From an uncultured Bacilli bacterium (GTDB lineage Bacteria > Bacillota_I > Bacilli_A > RF39 > UBA660), in NCBI GenBank assembly GCA_947627975.1, contig CANQYB010000012.1, forward strand, positions 1 through 33,756: a DNA stretch of 33,756 nt, written 5' to 3'. Shown piece by piece: positions 1-7,637 of this stretch; the first letter of the stretch is position 1, and every line of letters begins with the position of its first letter. The notes below the pieces were generated by a model. That model worked only from the letters and a program-made list of their open reading frames with translations. It made no database searches and was not told where the DNA came from. The translations under genes were made by a program, and so were the position numbers.

Positions 1-86
1 AGAAAACTTTTATCTGAAAATAAGTAGAATCAAAATATAGTAAAAAAGTTGTAGATAACTACGTCATTCGCACCAGATAGATATGA

Positions 87-113
87 AACTCGAACTTTTA
101 TAGTTCGGGTTTT
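87..113 (+). terminator. Hairpin terminator of an upstream, unseen gene
   Basis: AACTCGAAC (87-95) pairs with GTTCGGGTT (103-111) around a 7-base loop, giving nine pairs including one G-U, followed by a short T run. Just upstream is TTCGCACCAGAT, which resembles the 3' end of the tRNA at 18572-18647 plus its flank. No tRNA arms are visible here. Confidence 0.6.
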
Positions 114-124
114 AAAATGTTTTC

Positions 125-149
125 ATTTATGTTAAAATATTTATAGATT
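125..149 (+). repeat. 25-base repeat, copy 1 (promoter-like)
   Basis: These 25 bases recur exactly at 19770-19794. The core TGTTAAAAT reads as an extended -10 box (TG, one base, TAAAAT). At the second copy it lies just upstream of the histidine phosphatase gene; here it precedes the gene at 227. Confidence 0.6.
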
Positions 150-164
150 GTAATTGATATACTT

Positions 165-193
165 GTCAATTTAGAAAACATACTTGCATATTG
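165..193 (+). promoter_or_regulatory. Conserved promoter block, copy 1
   Basis: The block GTCAATTTAGAAAACA-TACTTGCATATTG is almost identical to 18933-18959, upstream of the GNAT relic; this copy has two extra bases in the middle. TTGTCA (163-168) and CATATT (187-192) could serve as -35 and -10 with an 18-base gap. A second reading, TTGCAT (184-189) with TATAGA (207-212), has a perfect 17-base gap but would put the transcript start on top of the ribosome binding site. The block is clear; which hexamers are used is not. Confidence 0.5.
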
Positions 194-226
194 ATACAAA
201 ATGCTTTATAGAACTTGGAGGCGTTT

Positions 227-817
227 ATGAATTTACACAAAACAGTATTTTCATATGATAGAAAGCAATACAAAGATGCAACAAATGAACAAGTTATTAA
301 TGATTTTAATAGTAAATGGGATATAAGAATTAGTCAAATAATAAAGCGGGTTAATGAAAATGAAAAAAATTCAATATATAGAATTCTTAAAAATAAAAGA
401 TATGAAGAATACATCGAATTGTTAAAGCAGTTGAAGATAGTGACTCCGTTTCCACAAGAACTATTAAATAAAATGAATAGAGTTTATATTTCCGGAAAAT
501 CATTAGCTGATCATTTTAAAGATTGGACAACTAGAAGCGAATGCTACAGTATGAGTGTTGCTTTATCTTTACTTTTCTTAGATAAATTTATTATCAATAA
601 AGCTCAGCTTAAAATGCCACTAATAACATTTGAACACCAATGGTTAGAATATAATGGTTATGTTTATGATACAACACACCATTTAATTTTTCCTAGAGAA
701 ATTTATTATAGTTTATATTGTCCTGAGAATGTTCATACATTAACAAATGATGAAATAGATAAAATTAAAAATGATATATTTAATAAAATTGAAGTTAAAC
801 CTACTAATAAAAGATAA
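227..817 (+). CDS. Transglutaminase-like (Cys-His-Asp) protein of unknown function
   Basis: 196 residues, soluble, no signal peptide or membrane segment. The start is the ATG at 227, behind TTGGAGG (215-221); the TTG at 215 lies inside that ribosome binding site. Cys106 (in SECYSMSV), His137 (FEHQWLEYNGYVYD) and Asp148 are arranged like the catalytic triad of transglutaminase-like and papain-like folds. The pattern 'H-x-W-x-E-x-x-G-x-V-x-D' is typical of that superfamily. The N-terminal 90 residues are helical, charged and not recognised. The upstream region shares a promoter block with the acetyltransferase relic at 19000, so both may be cargo of the same kind of mobile segment. The fold is a reading of one motif; substrate and reaction are unknown. 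Confidence 0.6.
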   Translation: MNLHKTVFSYDRKQYKDATNEQVINDFNSKWDIRISQIIKRVNENEKNSIYRILKNKRYEEYIELLKQLKIVTPFPQELLNKMNRVYISGKSLADHFKDWTTRSECYSMSVALSLLFLDKFIINKAQLKMPLITFEHQWLEYNGYVYDTTHHLIFPREIYYSLYCPENVHTLTNDEIDKIKNDIFNKIEVKPTNKR

Positions 818-888
818 AAGTTGTCATACTTTTTCCCTTAGGATACCATAGATATTGAAATTAGTACTTTTGCGATTTAAGAATTGAG

Positions 889-919
889 GTTCATAACATT
901 TGATATTATGGGCTTTTTT
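889..919 (+). terminator. Rho-independent terminator
   Basis: GTTCATAA (889-896) pairs with TTATGGGC (906-913), eight pairs with two G-U, followed by six T. It closes the unit containing the gene at 227-817. The rest of 920-1053 shows no coding signal. Confidence 0.65.
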
Positions 920-1107
920 CATTGTCTAGAGGTGAAATTTACGAAAAAAACTATAGAGCAATTAACTTTTCCTGTTAAATTAAAAACAAATTAAATAATA
1001 AAATTAGCTTCTTTTATATAGAATTATTTCATTACTAGGTATATTTAATTTTTTTGTTAAAATTTAATCAAAATATGTTACAATATTTAATACGAAAAGG
1101 AGATATT

Positions 1108-1728
1108 ATGGAAAGTACTAAATTAAATAAAAATGAATTAATAAACTTAATTTTTTATGGAATAAAAGAAAATGGTATAAATATAGATAGTATTAAAAAT
1201 CTAGAAATAGAACTTGAGTTTATTATTGAAGAATATACAATGTTATGTAATCATTTTCAAAAAAAATATGTTATAGGAGAGTTAGATACATTTAAAAAAG
1301 CGGCATGTTTATTAGTTGCAATAAATAAAAGCAGACTTTCTAGTGATAAAACAATTAAAGCTTCAATAGCTTTAGAAACAACATATAAAATGTGTGAAAA
1401 ACCTTTTTGGAATGTTGGTACTAATTATGATATTCCTAAAAAATTAGAAGAAGTAGATTTCAAAAAAGTTTTTGAAAATGATATGGAAATTTACAATACT
1501 TCTAGAAATATATTACTAGATTCTTTAACTTATGAAGATAAAACGCCATTAAATTATTACCTTAATTTAGAATTATTTTATAAATGTGCTTTGTTACTTA
1601 AAAATCGTTCCGTAAATTCTTGTGAGAAAGATGAACAAAATGTTTTTAGCAATGATCAAGTAGCAGAGTTAGATATGAATGAAGTTCCAAAGCAAAAAAG
1701 AAAATTTTTAAATTTATTTAGAAAATAA
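1108..1728 (+). CDS. Hypothetical protein, 206 residues
   Basis: I do not recognise this protein. The start chosen is the ATG at 1108, behind AAAAGGAGA; an in-frame TTG at 1054 has no ribosome binding site. The protein looks mainly alpha-helical and acidic, with no signal peptide or membrane segment, and ends in a basic tail (KQKRKFLNLFRK) that could bind a membrane surface or nucleic acid. TACAAT at 1079-1084 preceded by TG forms an extended -10, with TTGTTA 19 bases further upstream. A strong terminator follows, so it is probably transcribed alone. Confidence 0.6.
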   Translation: MESTKLNKNELINLIFYGIKENGINIDSIKNLEIELEFIIEEYTMLCNHFQKKYVIGELDTFKKAACLLVAINKSRLSSDKTIKASIALETTYKMCEKPFWNVGTNYDIPKKLEEVDFKKVFENDMEIYNTSRNILLDSLTYEDKTPLNYYLNLELFYKCALLLKNRSVNSCEKDEQNVFSNDQVAELDMNEVPKQKRKFLNLFRK

Positions 1729-1746
1729 ATATTATTTTCAATATTT

Positions 1747-1778
1747 AAAACTACTGAATTTTATAAATCAGTAGTTTT
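1747..1778 (+). terminator. Rho-independent terminator
   Basis: AAAACTACTGA (1747-1757) and TCAGTAGTTTT (1768-1778) form an 11-pair perfect stem with a 10-base loop. The stem is A/T-closed and its 3' arm supplies the T run. Confidence 0.85.
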
Positions 1779-1887
1779 ATAATTTAACAATTATTATTAT
1801 AATTTAAAACATGCTATGTTTTATTTTTTATATTATAAAAAAATATTATATTGGTATTATATCTAACATTTTAAAATAGTACAATAT

Positions 1888-2190
1888 ATGGTGTTTATAA
1901 GTGTTTTTACAAAATATCAATCAAAAGGATATATTTCTAGTAGAGCTCGATTAAAATATAAAAAAAGAAGATAAAAAGTTAGTAATAAATAATATTGAGG
2001 AAGAAAATGAATATATAATCAAAAAAAAACACCAATAATATTGATTAAAATATTAAATTTTAATGTTATAATATTTAGTGATAAAATAGTAATTTGCAAA
2101 ACTATGACAAAAGATTACAGAAATTTTGTTTTAAAACAATTAAATTTATTAGATAATATCACTTATAAATTACTTGAAGAAAGTGAATGA
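1888..2190 (+). pseudogene. Frameshifted gene relic
   Basis: An ATG at 1888 opens a frame of 28 codons that stops at 1972-1974. The neighbouring frame is open from about 1954 to a TGA at 2188-2190 (about 78 codons) and has no start codon before its 3' third. Its composition looks coding: it is rich in Lys, Glu and Asn, and reads ...TKDYRNFVLKQLNLLDNITY near the end. The two frames overlap near 1954-1972, so a single indel would join them into a protein of about 100 residues. I see no family match. It could also be chance openness in AT-rich DNA. No other gene was seen between 1779 and 2385. Confidence 0.35.
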
Positions 2191-2385
2191 AAAATTAGTA
2201 AAAATTAAGGTGATAGTTAGGACAAAAGAAAATAAATATTATTGAATAAGTAATTGTTAAATTATAATTTGTATGAATAAGATTATCAAGTAAAAATTGA
2301 TATAAAAATCTAAATGCAACTAAAAGTTGATAGTTTAAAATAACTTTCACATATATAATTTTTTGTAAAAAAGGAGGTACTTTAA

Positions 2386-3306
2386 ATGAAATTTGGAGAT
2401 AATTTAAAAAAAATAAGAATTTTGAAAAAACTATCACAGGAAGATTTAGCCGAAAAAGTAAATGTATCCAGACAATCTATAAGTAAATGGGAAACTGGAG
2501 ATGCTTATCCAACAATGAATAATTTACTAGAACTATGTAAAATTTTTCATTGCAAAATCAATGATTTAGTAAATGATAGAATCATGGATGTTGATTTGCT
2601 TGGTGATGAGGTTAAAACTAAAGTTGTAAGTTTAAAAAAAGAAGAGCAAAAGAAAATGAAGGTTTTAAGTAAAATCATTTCTGTAATATCTAAAATAGGA
2701 AGAATTTTTTGTTATATTGCTATTCCTTTTATTTGTTTAGTTTTATTTGTTTCACCTTATTTGATTAATAAAGTTATAATAAAAGAAAATAATTTAACTT
2801 TAAATTTGCCAGATAATAATATCAATCTTTTAGAAAAAAATGATAAAGTGGTCTTAAAATTTGGAACATTTGTTTTAGCAGATGTTGATAAAGATTTTTT
2901 AAACACCAAAGTAATATCAATATTTGAAAATAATAGTAAATCAAAAATAATTGGTTATGTTGAAATAGGTTTTGCTAGTCTTTTAGTAATAATTATTTTG
3001 ACATCTATAATACTTAAGCATTTAGAAACTTTATTTGATAATATCAATAAAGGAGAAACACCATTTACTTTAGAAAATGTTAATTTAATAAAGAAAATTG
3101 CTTGGAAAATGATTATAGTAATCATAATGAATAATATTGGTGGTGGTATGTTTGAATTGTTATTAAACTCTGATTTAAATGTAGTGTTTAAAACTTATGA
3201 TTTGGTAGAAATATTATTCTTATTTTGTTTGTCATATATATTTGAATATGGGAGATTATTAGGACTTGAAACTAAGAATCAAATATATAGTGATAGCAAT
3301 GATTAA
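2386..3306 (+). CDS. Xre-family regulator fused to a membrane domain (DUF2975-like)
   Basis: 306 residues behind AAGGAGG. Residues 1-62 are a classical Cro/C1 helix-turn-helix (LSQEDLAEKVNVSRQSISKW, then ETGDAYP), as in transcription regulators of Bacillota. After a charged linker come about four membrane segments (about 103-126, 190-213, 240-262 and 268-290), with an extracytoplasmic loop at about 127-187. The C-terminal part, including NINKGETPFTLENVNLIKKI, resembles the DUF2975 membrane domain, in which 'G-x-P-F' precedes the helix. The fusion suggests a membrane-bound regulator whose DNA-binding activity responds to the envelope. The target is unknown. TATAAT at 2354-2359 is a likely -10. 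Confidence 0.8.
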   Translation: MKFGDNLKKIRILKKLSQEDLAEKVNVSRQSISKWETGDAYPTMNNLLELCKIFHCKINDLVNDRIMDVDLLGDEVKTKVVSLKKEEQKKMKVLSKIISVISKIGRIFCYIAIPFICLVLFVSPYLINKVIIKENNLTLNLPDNNINLLEKNDKVVLKFGTFVLADVDKDFLNTKVISIFENNSKSKIIGYVEIGFASLLVIIILTSIILKHLETLFDNINKGETPFTLENVNLIKKIAWKMIIVIIMNNIGGGMFELLLNSDLNVVFKTYDLVEILFLFCLSYIFEYGRLLGLETKNQIYSDSND

Positions 3307-3740
3307 AAAAGAGTTTAAATGAACTTTTTAAATAAGCTGATTTAAATGAAAGTAATCAATATTAGTTAACGATTAGAAAAAACTTTTTTATAAGTAAAAA
3401 AATAATAATTGAGTTCTAATTAAATTAGATATAAGTTTAGATAAAGTAACAGATATAATATTTGCCAAATTGTTAGTAAAAAAATAAGTGTTTTAATTAA
3501 AACAAGCCTTTAAAAATCATCGGTCACTTTTAGTTAACGTATTAACTTAATTCTGTTTAAATTACAAAATATATTAAAATTATTAATTTTAAAGTATAAT
3601 TAATAAATTTATCTTTAAGGTGCAAAAACTTTTTGCAAAACGCCAGCGAATATTAAACTCGGAGACTTTTAAATTTATTTGATAAAAATTAATATATTTA
3701 AATTTATGATATAATAAATTTGGAAAGGGAATTATTTTAT
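3307..3740 (+). other. Spacer with relics, no intact gene
   Basis: The frame 3413-3487 is open for 24 codons (ending ...TDIIFAKLLVKK) without a start and may be the tail of a lost gene. Two patches (about 3510-3545 and 3617-3670) are visibly richer in G+C than the surroundings; the second includes TGCAAAAACTTTTTGCA, an inverted repeat. An extended -10 (TGATATAAT, 3707-3715) serves the following frameshifted gene. Confidence 0.35.
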
Positions 3741-4105
3741 ATGGATAAATTGAATTTTGAACCTTATTTTGAAAATACAGAAATTAAATACTATGAACCT
3801 AAATATATTATTACAATTTTACTCCTACTATTTATAATGTTAATGAATTAAATGAGAAAGTTACTAAAGCTAATGATTTATCCACATATTTAATTTTTAA
3901 AATATATAGAAAAGGCTTTGATGAAGTAGAAATATATCCAACTGAATCAATTCAAGTAAAAAATTTATATTCAGCTCATATTAGAGGAAATGTACCATTA
4001 TCATATAATCAAATAGTTGAGTTACAAAATGAACAAAGAAGAAGTATTAAAAGCCTTGCAAAAATGATGGTAAATCTCTATAATATACTAAAATTATTTC
4101 TTTAA
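3741..4105 (+). pseudogene. Single-base frameshifted gene, unknown function
   Basis: An ATG at 3741, behind GGAAAGGG and an extended -10 at 3707-3715, opens a frame of 35 codons. Its product ends in an implausible run (ITILLLLFIMLMN) before a TAA. The -1 frame continues smoothly from about 3805 to a TAA at 4103-4105 with clear coding character (NVNELNEKVTKANDLSTYLI, then FKIYRKGFDEVEIYP). Joining the frames needs one extra base near 3805-3825 and gives about 120 residues. I see no convincing slippery heptamer, so a true loss-of-function indel or a sequence error is more likely than programmed frameshifting. No family recognised. Confidence 0.6.
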
Positions 4106-4198
4106 AATGTACTGTAAAATAAAAATTGTATAATTGTATATTTATAAATAATGAGAAACAAAAGTTGTATAAAAATTAATTCAAGTAATAATATAAAT

Positions 4199-4231
4199 CT
4201 CGTTTTCTTATATCCAAGAAACGAGGTTTTT
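4199..4231 (+). terminator. Rho-independent terminator
   Basis: CTCGTTT(T)CTT (4199-4209) pairs with AAGAAACGAG (4216-4225) with one bulged T, followed by a T run (4227-4231). It ends plus-strand transcription from the relic at 3741-4105. Confidence 0.75.
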
Positions 4232-4274
4232 ATATGAGTAGTTAAACATATCAATATAAAATTAATATAAAAAA

Positions 4275-4310
4275 GATGATATGGAATCAAATTCCAAATC
4301 ATCTTTTTTT
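4275..4310. terminator. Bidirectional terminator
   Basis: GATGAT-A-TGGAAT and ATTCCA-A-ATCATC form a long stem with a CAA loop, flanked by A-rich and T-rich runs on the two sides, so it can act in both directions. The stop codon (TGA) of the minus-strand gene at 4299 lies inside the stem. Confidence 0.85.
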
Positions 4311-4913
4311 TGCTTTTGTTAAAACTATACCATTTGAATTTTGCTTTTTGTTACACAATGCAGCTTCAAAAAAAGTCTGATAAAATACCGAACTTATATT
4401 AATTTCATTTAAGTAATTTTTAACAGAAAATGTCTCTTCAATCCATTGTTCAGAGGTTACAGTTGAAATAGCAGCTTTTTCATCTTTTATGAATAGTTCT
4501 TTAAAATATAATTTTCTTAATTTTTTAAAGTCTTGCTCAAAAGTAAATTCCCGTTCAAAATTTCTAACATTTGGAATAAATATTATTATATTGTCTTTTT
4601 CAAAATCTTCCATATCTTTGCCAATATTAATACATTTTTTTAACCCTGTATTTAATTCTTTAAAAGCTTTATATTCAGCACTTAAATCATTTTCATCAAC
4701 TAAAACTTCACTTACAGGATACCATGAATCACTATATTTATGAACTAGTTTATATGTTCCCATATAAACATGAATACCATTACATTTAGTAATTAAATAA
4801 TCATTTTCTAATTTGTCCATAAAATAGTTTAATATTTCATTGTCAGAAAATTTTTTTTGTTTTTTTAATTCCAAATATTCTTTTTTTAAGTCTTCTTCTG
4901 ATATAAGTTTCAT
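4299..4913 (-). CDS. Hypothetical protein, 204 residues
   Basis: I do not recognise this protein. The start is the ATG at 4913, behind AAAGGAGG at a normal distance; an in-frame start further upstream would precede that site. It begins MKLISEEDLKKEYLELKK and is mixed alpha/beta, acidic and soluble. It contains an apparent strand-loop-helix with HVYMGTYKLV and FIPNVRNFEREF and one pair of cysteines, but no catalytic motif I can name. It is a single-gene unit: its own extended -10 promoter lies just upstream and a bidirectional terminator overlaps its 3' end. It is the first clearly intact minus-strand gene in the window. Confidence 0.65.
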   Translation of the reverse strand: MKLISEEDLKKEYLELKKQKKFSDNEILNYFMDKLENDYLITKCNGIHVYMGTYKLVHKYSDSWYPVSEVLVDENDLSAEYKAFKELNTGLKKCINIGKDMEDFEKDNIIIFIPNVRNFEREFTFEQDFKKLRKLYFKELFIKDEKAAISTVTSEQWIEETFSVKNYLNEINISSVFYQTFFEAALCNKKQNSNGIVLTKAKKR

Positions 4914-4940
4914 AGAAAATCCTCCTTTTTTTAAAAAAAT

Positions 4941-4949
4941 ATTATACCA
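4941..4949 (-). promoter_or_regulatory. Extended -10 promoter
   Basis: On the minus strand this reads TGGTATAAT, a perfect extended -10 (TGN plus TATAAT), without a good -35. The transcript would start about 20 bases before the ATG at 4913, just upstream of the ribosome binding site. Confidence 0.65.
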
Positions 4950-5377
4950 CATAATTGAAAAATATTAATATTTAATTTCTTTTTTTATATTAAATTGTAA
5001 TTAAATGTGTATATTTATAAAACAACCATTTAAATTATTTATCTTATTATTAAAAACATCGATAATTAATATAAATTCAATCTTATTTAATTATTTATTA
5101 AAATTTTCAAAAATATTGGTAAATATATATTATTATTCCTCTTTATTAATTTTTATAGATTATAGATAATATTTTATTATAAAAAAATTTTTAATGTTAA
5201 AATGAAAATAATAATTAATATTTTATAAATTAAATTTGTTTTTTTATAAAAAATATAAGGGTATAATTCAAGTTTTAATATATTTAAAATTATGTTATAA
5301 TTTTATAAAATGTAGTTTAAAAAAATTTGTATATTTTTAATATTTAAATTTTTTTAATGTAGTAGGTGATTATAAAA
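4950..5377. other. AT-rich intergenic stretch
   Basis: More than 400 bases of nearly pure A/T with no open frame that looks coding and no stable hairpin. TATAAT-like boxes occur (for example near 5264 and 5294) and one may drive the gene at 5378. Otherwise I see nothing here. Confidence 0.5.
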
Positions 5378-6051
5378 ATGAAAAAAGCTATATTGGGTAT
5401 AGTTTCAAAACATAATAATAAAGATAATATAAGAAATAACATGTATGTAAGAGATGAGATTAAACAGGCTATATTTGATAATGGAGCAGTGGCAATTGGT
5501 ATTTTATTACCCAAAAATGAAAAATTTACGGTTAGTGATAATTGGCAAAATAATTTATCAAAAAAAGAATATGATTCATTAATTACACAGATTAATCTTT
5601 GTGACGGAATAATATTTCAAGGTGGAATTATGAAATGATTGTGGCTAAATATTGTTATGATCATGATATTCCCACATTAGGTATATGCTGTGGGCAAAAC
5701 GTTATGGTTAGAGCATTAGGTGGTACAACTTATGAAATTTCAAATCCCGAAAAACACTATCAAGTGACAAAAAATTATGTTCATAAAATATATATTAATA
5801 AATCTTCTAAATTTTATGACATTATAAAGCAAACAGAAATTAATGTTAATTCAAGACATAAAAAAACAATAGATAGTTTGCCGTTATTAGAAACAACTGC
5901 TATTTGTGAAGATGGTTATGCCGAAGTAGTTGAATCAAAAGAAAAAAAATTTTATATAGGAGTAAGATTTCATCCTGAAAGTTTATATAAAATTGATGAA
6001 AATATGAATAATATATTTAAATATTTTATAGATATTTGTTGTAAAAATTAA
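5378..6051 (+). pseudogene. Class I glutamine-amidotransferase / peptidase C26-like, frameshifted
   Basis: Two consecutive frames encode one protein of about 220 residues. Part 1 (ATG 5378, behind AGGTGAT, to a TGA at 5636-5638) begins MKKAILGIVSKHN and ends at LCDGIIFQGGI, the usual approach to the oxyanion glycine loop. Part 2 (from 5635) has PTLGICCGQN, with the nucleophile Cys in GICxG, and the catalytic His-Glu in RFHPES. In relatives about five residues separate QGG from the 'IVAKYCYDHDIP' helix; here they are missing and the frame changes, which fits loss of 3n+1 bases between short ATGA repeats. The family includes gamma-glutamyl-GABA hydrolase (PuuD-like), which cleaves gamma-glutamyl amide bonds. 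All catalytic residues remain, so the damage may be recent or a sequence error. It precedes an ATP-grasp gene on the same strand. Confidence 0.75.
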
Positions 6052-6202
6052 GATTTTTAATTTTTTTTAAATAAATTTGTTTGAAGTCAAAGTTAAAAGT
6101 ATAAAAAATTATTTTTCATTAAAATGATAGAATATAAACTAATTAAATATTTTTTTAATAAAATAATTTAAATTTTCCTACATAAGTAAAGGAGTGATAT
6201 TA

Positions 6203-7450
6203 ATGTTAGATATTAAATTACCAAAAGGTAATGGGCAAACAATTTATATTGATCCAGAACAACTTTATATTAAACCAGAATGGATAAATAATGATTTACA
6301 TGCTATTTTTATTCCGGATATTTCTTTTGAAGATAGTAATCCACTTTATGAAGCATATAAATATTTTTTTAAATATTTATATGAACATGGATATAAAGTT
6401 GAAACAGATAGTAGTAATGTAGATAATGATGCATTTTTCTTTACACCATGTCTTGATAAACATATTAATAAAACTAAAGAGGAATATAAATATAAAAAAG
6501 ATAAAAAAATTGCATTTTTTCTTAAATGTTCAGGAATATTTGAACCATTTAGTGTTTCATTTCCAGAAAACTCTTTTCCAAAGGTCATTCCTAATTTTCC
6601 ATTTGTACTTAAAAATGAAACAAATCAAGGTGGAAAAGAAAAGTTTATAATAAGAACCAAAAAACAATTGGAAATATTAAAAAAATTTTATTATGAAGTA
6701 GATGATTATAGTCGAAAAAAGCGCATAGAAAAAGCAAAAGAACAATATCCAGAATTAGAATTTGATGAAAATGGTTATTCTAATAAGGGAGGAATATGTA
6801 TAAATTTTGTTAATTATAAAAAAGAATTTCATAAAAATATGAGAATGCAAAAATTTGTTAAAACTCCAACAAAATACTATACTTCATTGAGAGTTCTTAT
6901 ATCTTCTTCTTTAGATATTTTGTCTGCCAGTCTTAAATATTCAAAACCATCTCTAAATTATACTGAAAAATATGGACTTTTTGACGAATTTTTATCTGAT
7001 TCAACATCTCCTTATTATTTAGGAAATGAAAGTATTATATCAAATACTGTTGCTGGAGGTAATAGTATTTTAATTGGTAAAAACAATTATTCTAAATTAG
7101 AAAAAGAATTACTTTTAGCTCATAATCTTGATTCTAAAAATCCCATTATTCCCAAAGAAATAGAAAAATCATGCATTGATATAGCTAAGAATTGTAAACG
7201 AGAAATTGGTGCGATTTGTGGAATAGATTTTATTTATGATGATGATGAAAAAAAATGGAAATATCTTGAAGAACATGAATATCCAATGCTTTATTCATAT
7301 GCTGAGAAATATAATTATCAATATAATTCTAACTTGATAGACTTTTATCAAAAACAAATGTTAATTGATATGAAAGCAAGACTACATTCTTTAAATTTAT
7401 ATATGCAAAAACAAAAAACTTTAAATGTAAATCAAGTTAAACGTATTTAA
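6203..7450 (+). CDS. ATP-grasp family ligase, substrate unknown
   Basis: 415 residues behind AAGGAG; the ATG at 6203 is better placed than the GTG at 6194, which overlaps the ribosome binding site. FPFVLKNETNQGGKEKFII (about 132-150) fits the nucleotide-binding Lys strand followed by the mobile glycine loop of ATP-grasp enzymes. GIDFIYD and the later YLEEHEYPML (about 340-362) match the C-terminal metal-binding strand pair, where D and E/N ligands hold Mg. Such enzymes form an acyl phosphate and join it to an amine or thiol. The neighbours, an amidotransferase/peptidase-like gene upstream and an ABC exporter downstream, suggest synthesis and release of an amide- or peptide-bonded product. No precursor peptide was identified with confidence. 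Confidence 0.7.
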   Translation: MLDIKLPKGNGQTIYIDPEQLYIKPEWINNDLHAIFIPDISFEDSNPLYEAYKYFFKYLYEHGYKVETDSSNVDNDAFFFTPCLDKHINKTKEEYKYKKDKKIAFFLKCSGIFEPFSVSFPENSFPKVIPNFPFVLKNETNQGGKEKFIIRTKKQLEILKKFYYEVDDYSRKKRIEKAKEQYPELEFDENGYSNKGGICINFVNYKKEFHKNMRMQKFVKTPTKYYTSLRVLISSSLDILSASLKYSKPSLNYTEKYGLFDEFLSDSTSPYYLGNESIISNTVAGGNSILIGKNNYSKLEKELLLAHNLDSKNPIIPKEIEKSCIDIAKNCKREIGAICGIDFIYDDDEKKWKYLEEHEYPMLYSYAEKYNYQYNSNLIDFYQKQMLIDMKARLHSLNLYMQKQKTLNVNQVKRI

Positions 7451-7509
7451 ATTAAAAATATTAGGAACTATATTTTTTTAATTTTTTAATATACAATATT
7501 AATAAATTT

Positions 7510-7518
7510 TGGTATAAT
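7510..7518 (+). promoter_or_regulatory. Extended -10 promoter
   Basis: TGGTATAAT, a perfect extended -10. It lies upstream of a 13-codon reading frame (7547) and about 120 bases before the ABC exporter gene. Confidence 0.5.
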
Positions 7519-7546
7519 GAATTTGGTTAATTTTGGGAAGGTTAAA

Positions 7547-7588
7547 ATGAAATTAAAATTAATAAATAAATTATTCTTGATATTTTAA
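7547..7588 (+). CDS. Possible 13-residue peptide (MKLKLINKLFLIF)
   Basis: ATG behind GGGAAGG, with an extended -10 promoter 29 bases upstream. The product is a short basic-hydrophobic peptide ending at a TAA. It could be a leader peptide for the exporter downstream, an exported substrate, or chance. Only its ribosome binding site and promoter placement support it. Confidence 0.25.
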   Translation: MKLKLINKLFLIF

Positions 7589-7602
7589 AATTTAATTAAT
7601 AA

Positions 7603-7630
7603 AAGACAATTGTTAAATTAATGTTATAAT
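7603..7630 (+). promoter_or_regulatory. Promoter of the ABC exporter gene
   Basis: AAGACA (7603-7608) and TATAAT (7625-7630) are separated by 16 bases. The ATG at 7638 lies eight bases after the last T of the -10, so the transcript would begin at or beside the start codon. Confidence 0.5.
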
Positions 7631-7637
7631 TTATAGG

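Noticed and set aside
40-77. Possible tRNA remnant ending in CACCA
   Set aside because: Only the 3' tail looks like a tRNA end; no T arm, anticodon arm or acceptor partner is found in the first 77 bases, so I do not annotate a tRNA.
3800-3830. Programmed -1 frameshift in the gene at 3741
   Set aside because: No X-XXY-YYZ slippery heptamer, no downstream pseudoknot visible, and the frame-0 tail is an implausible hydrophobic run.
7547-7588. Graspetide precursor for the ATP-grasp enzyme
   Set aside because: The 13-residue peptide has no Thr/Ser plus Glu/Asp core needed for ester or amide rings, and the ATP-grasp protein does not resemble graspetide ligases closely.
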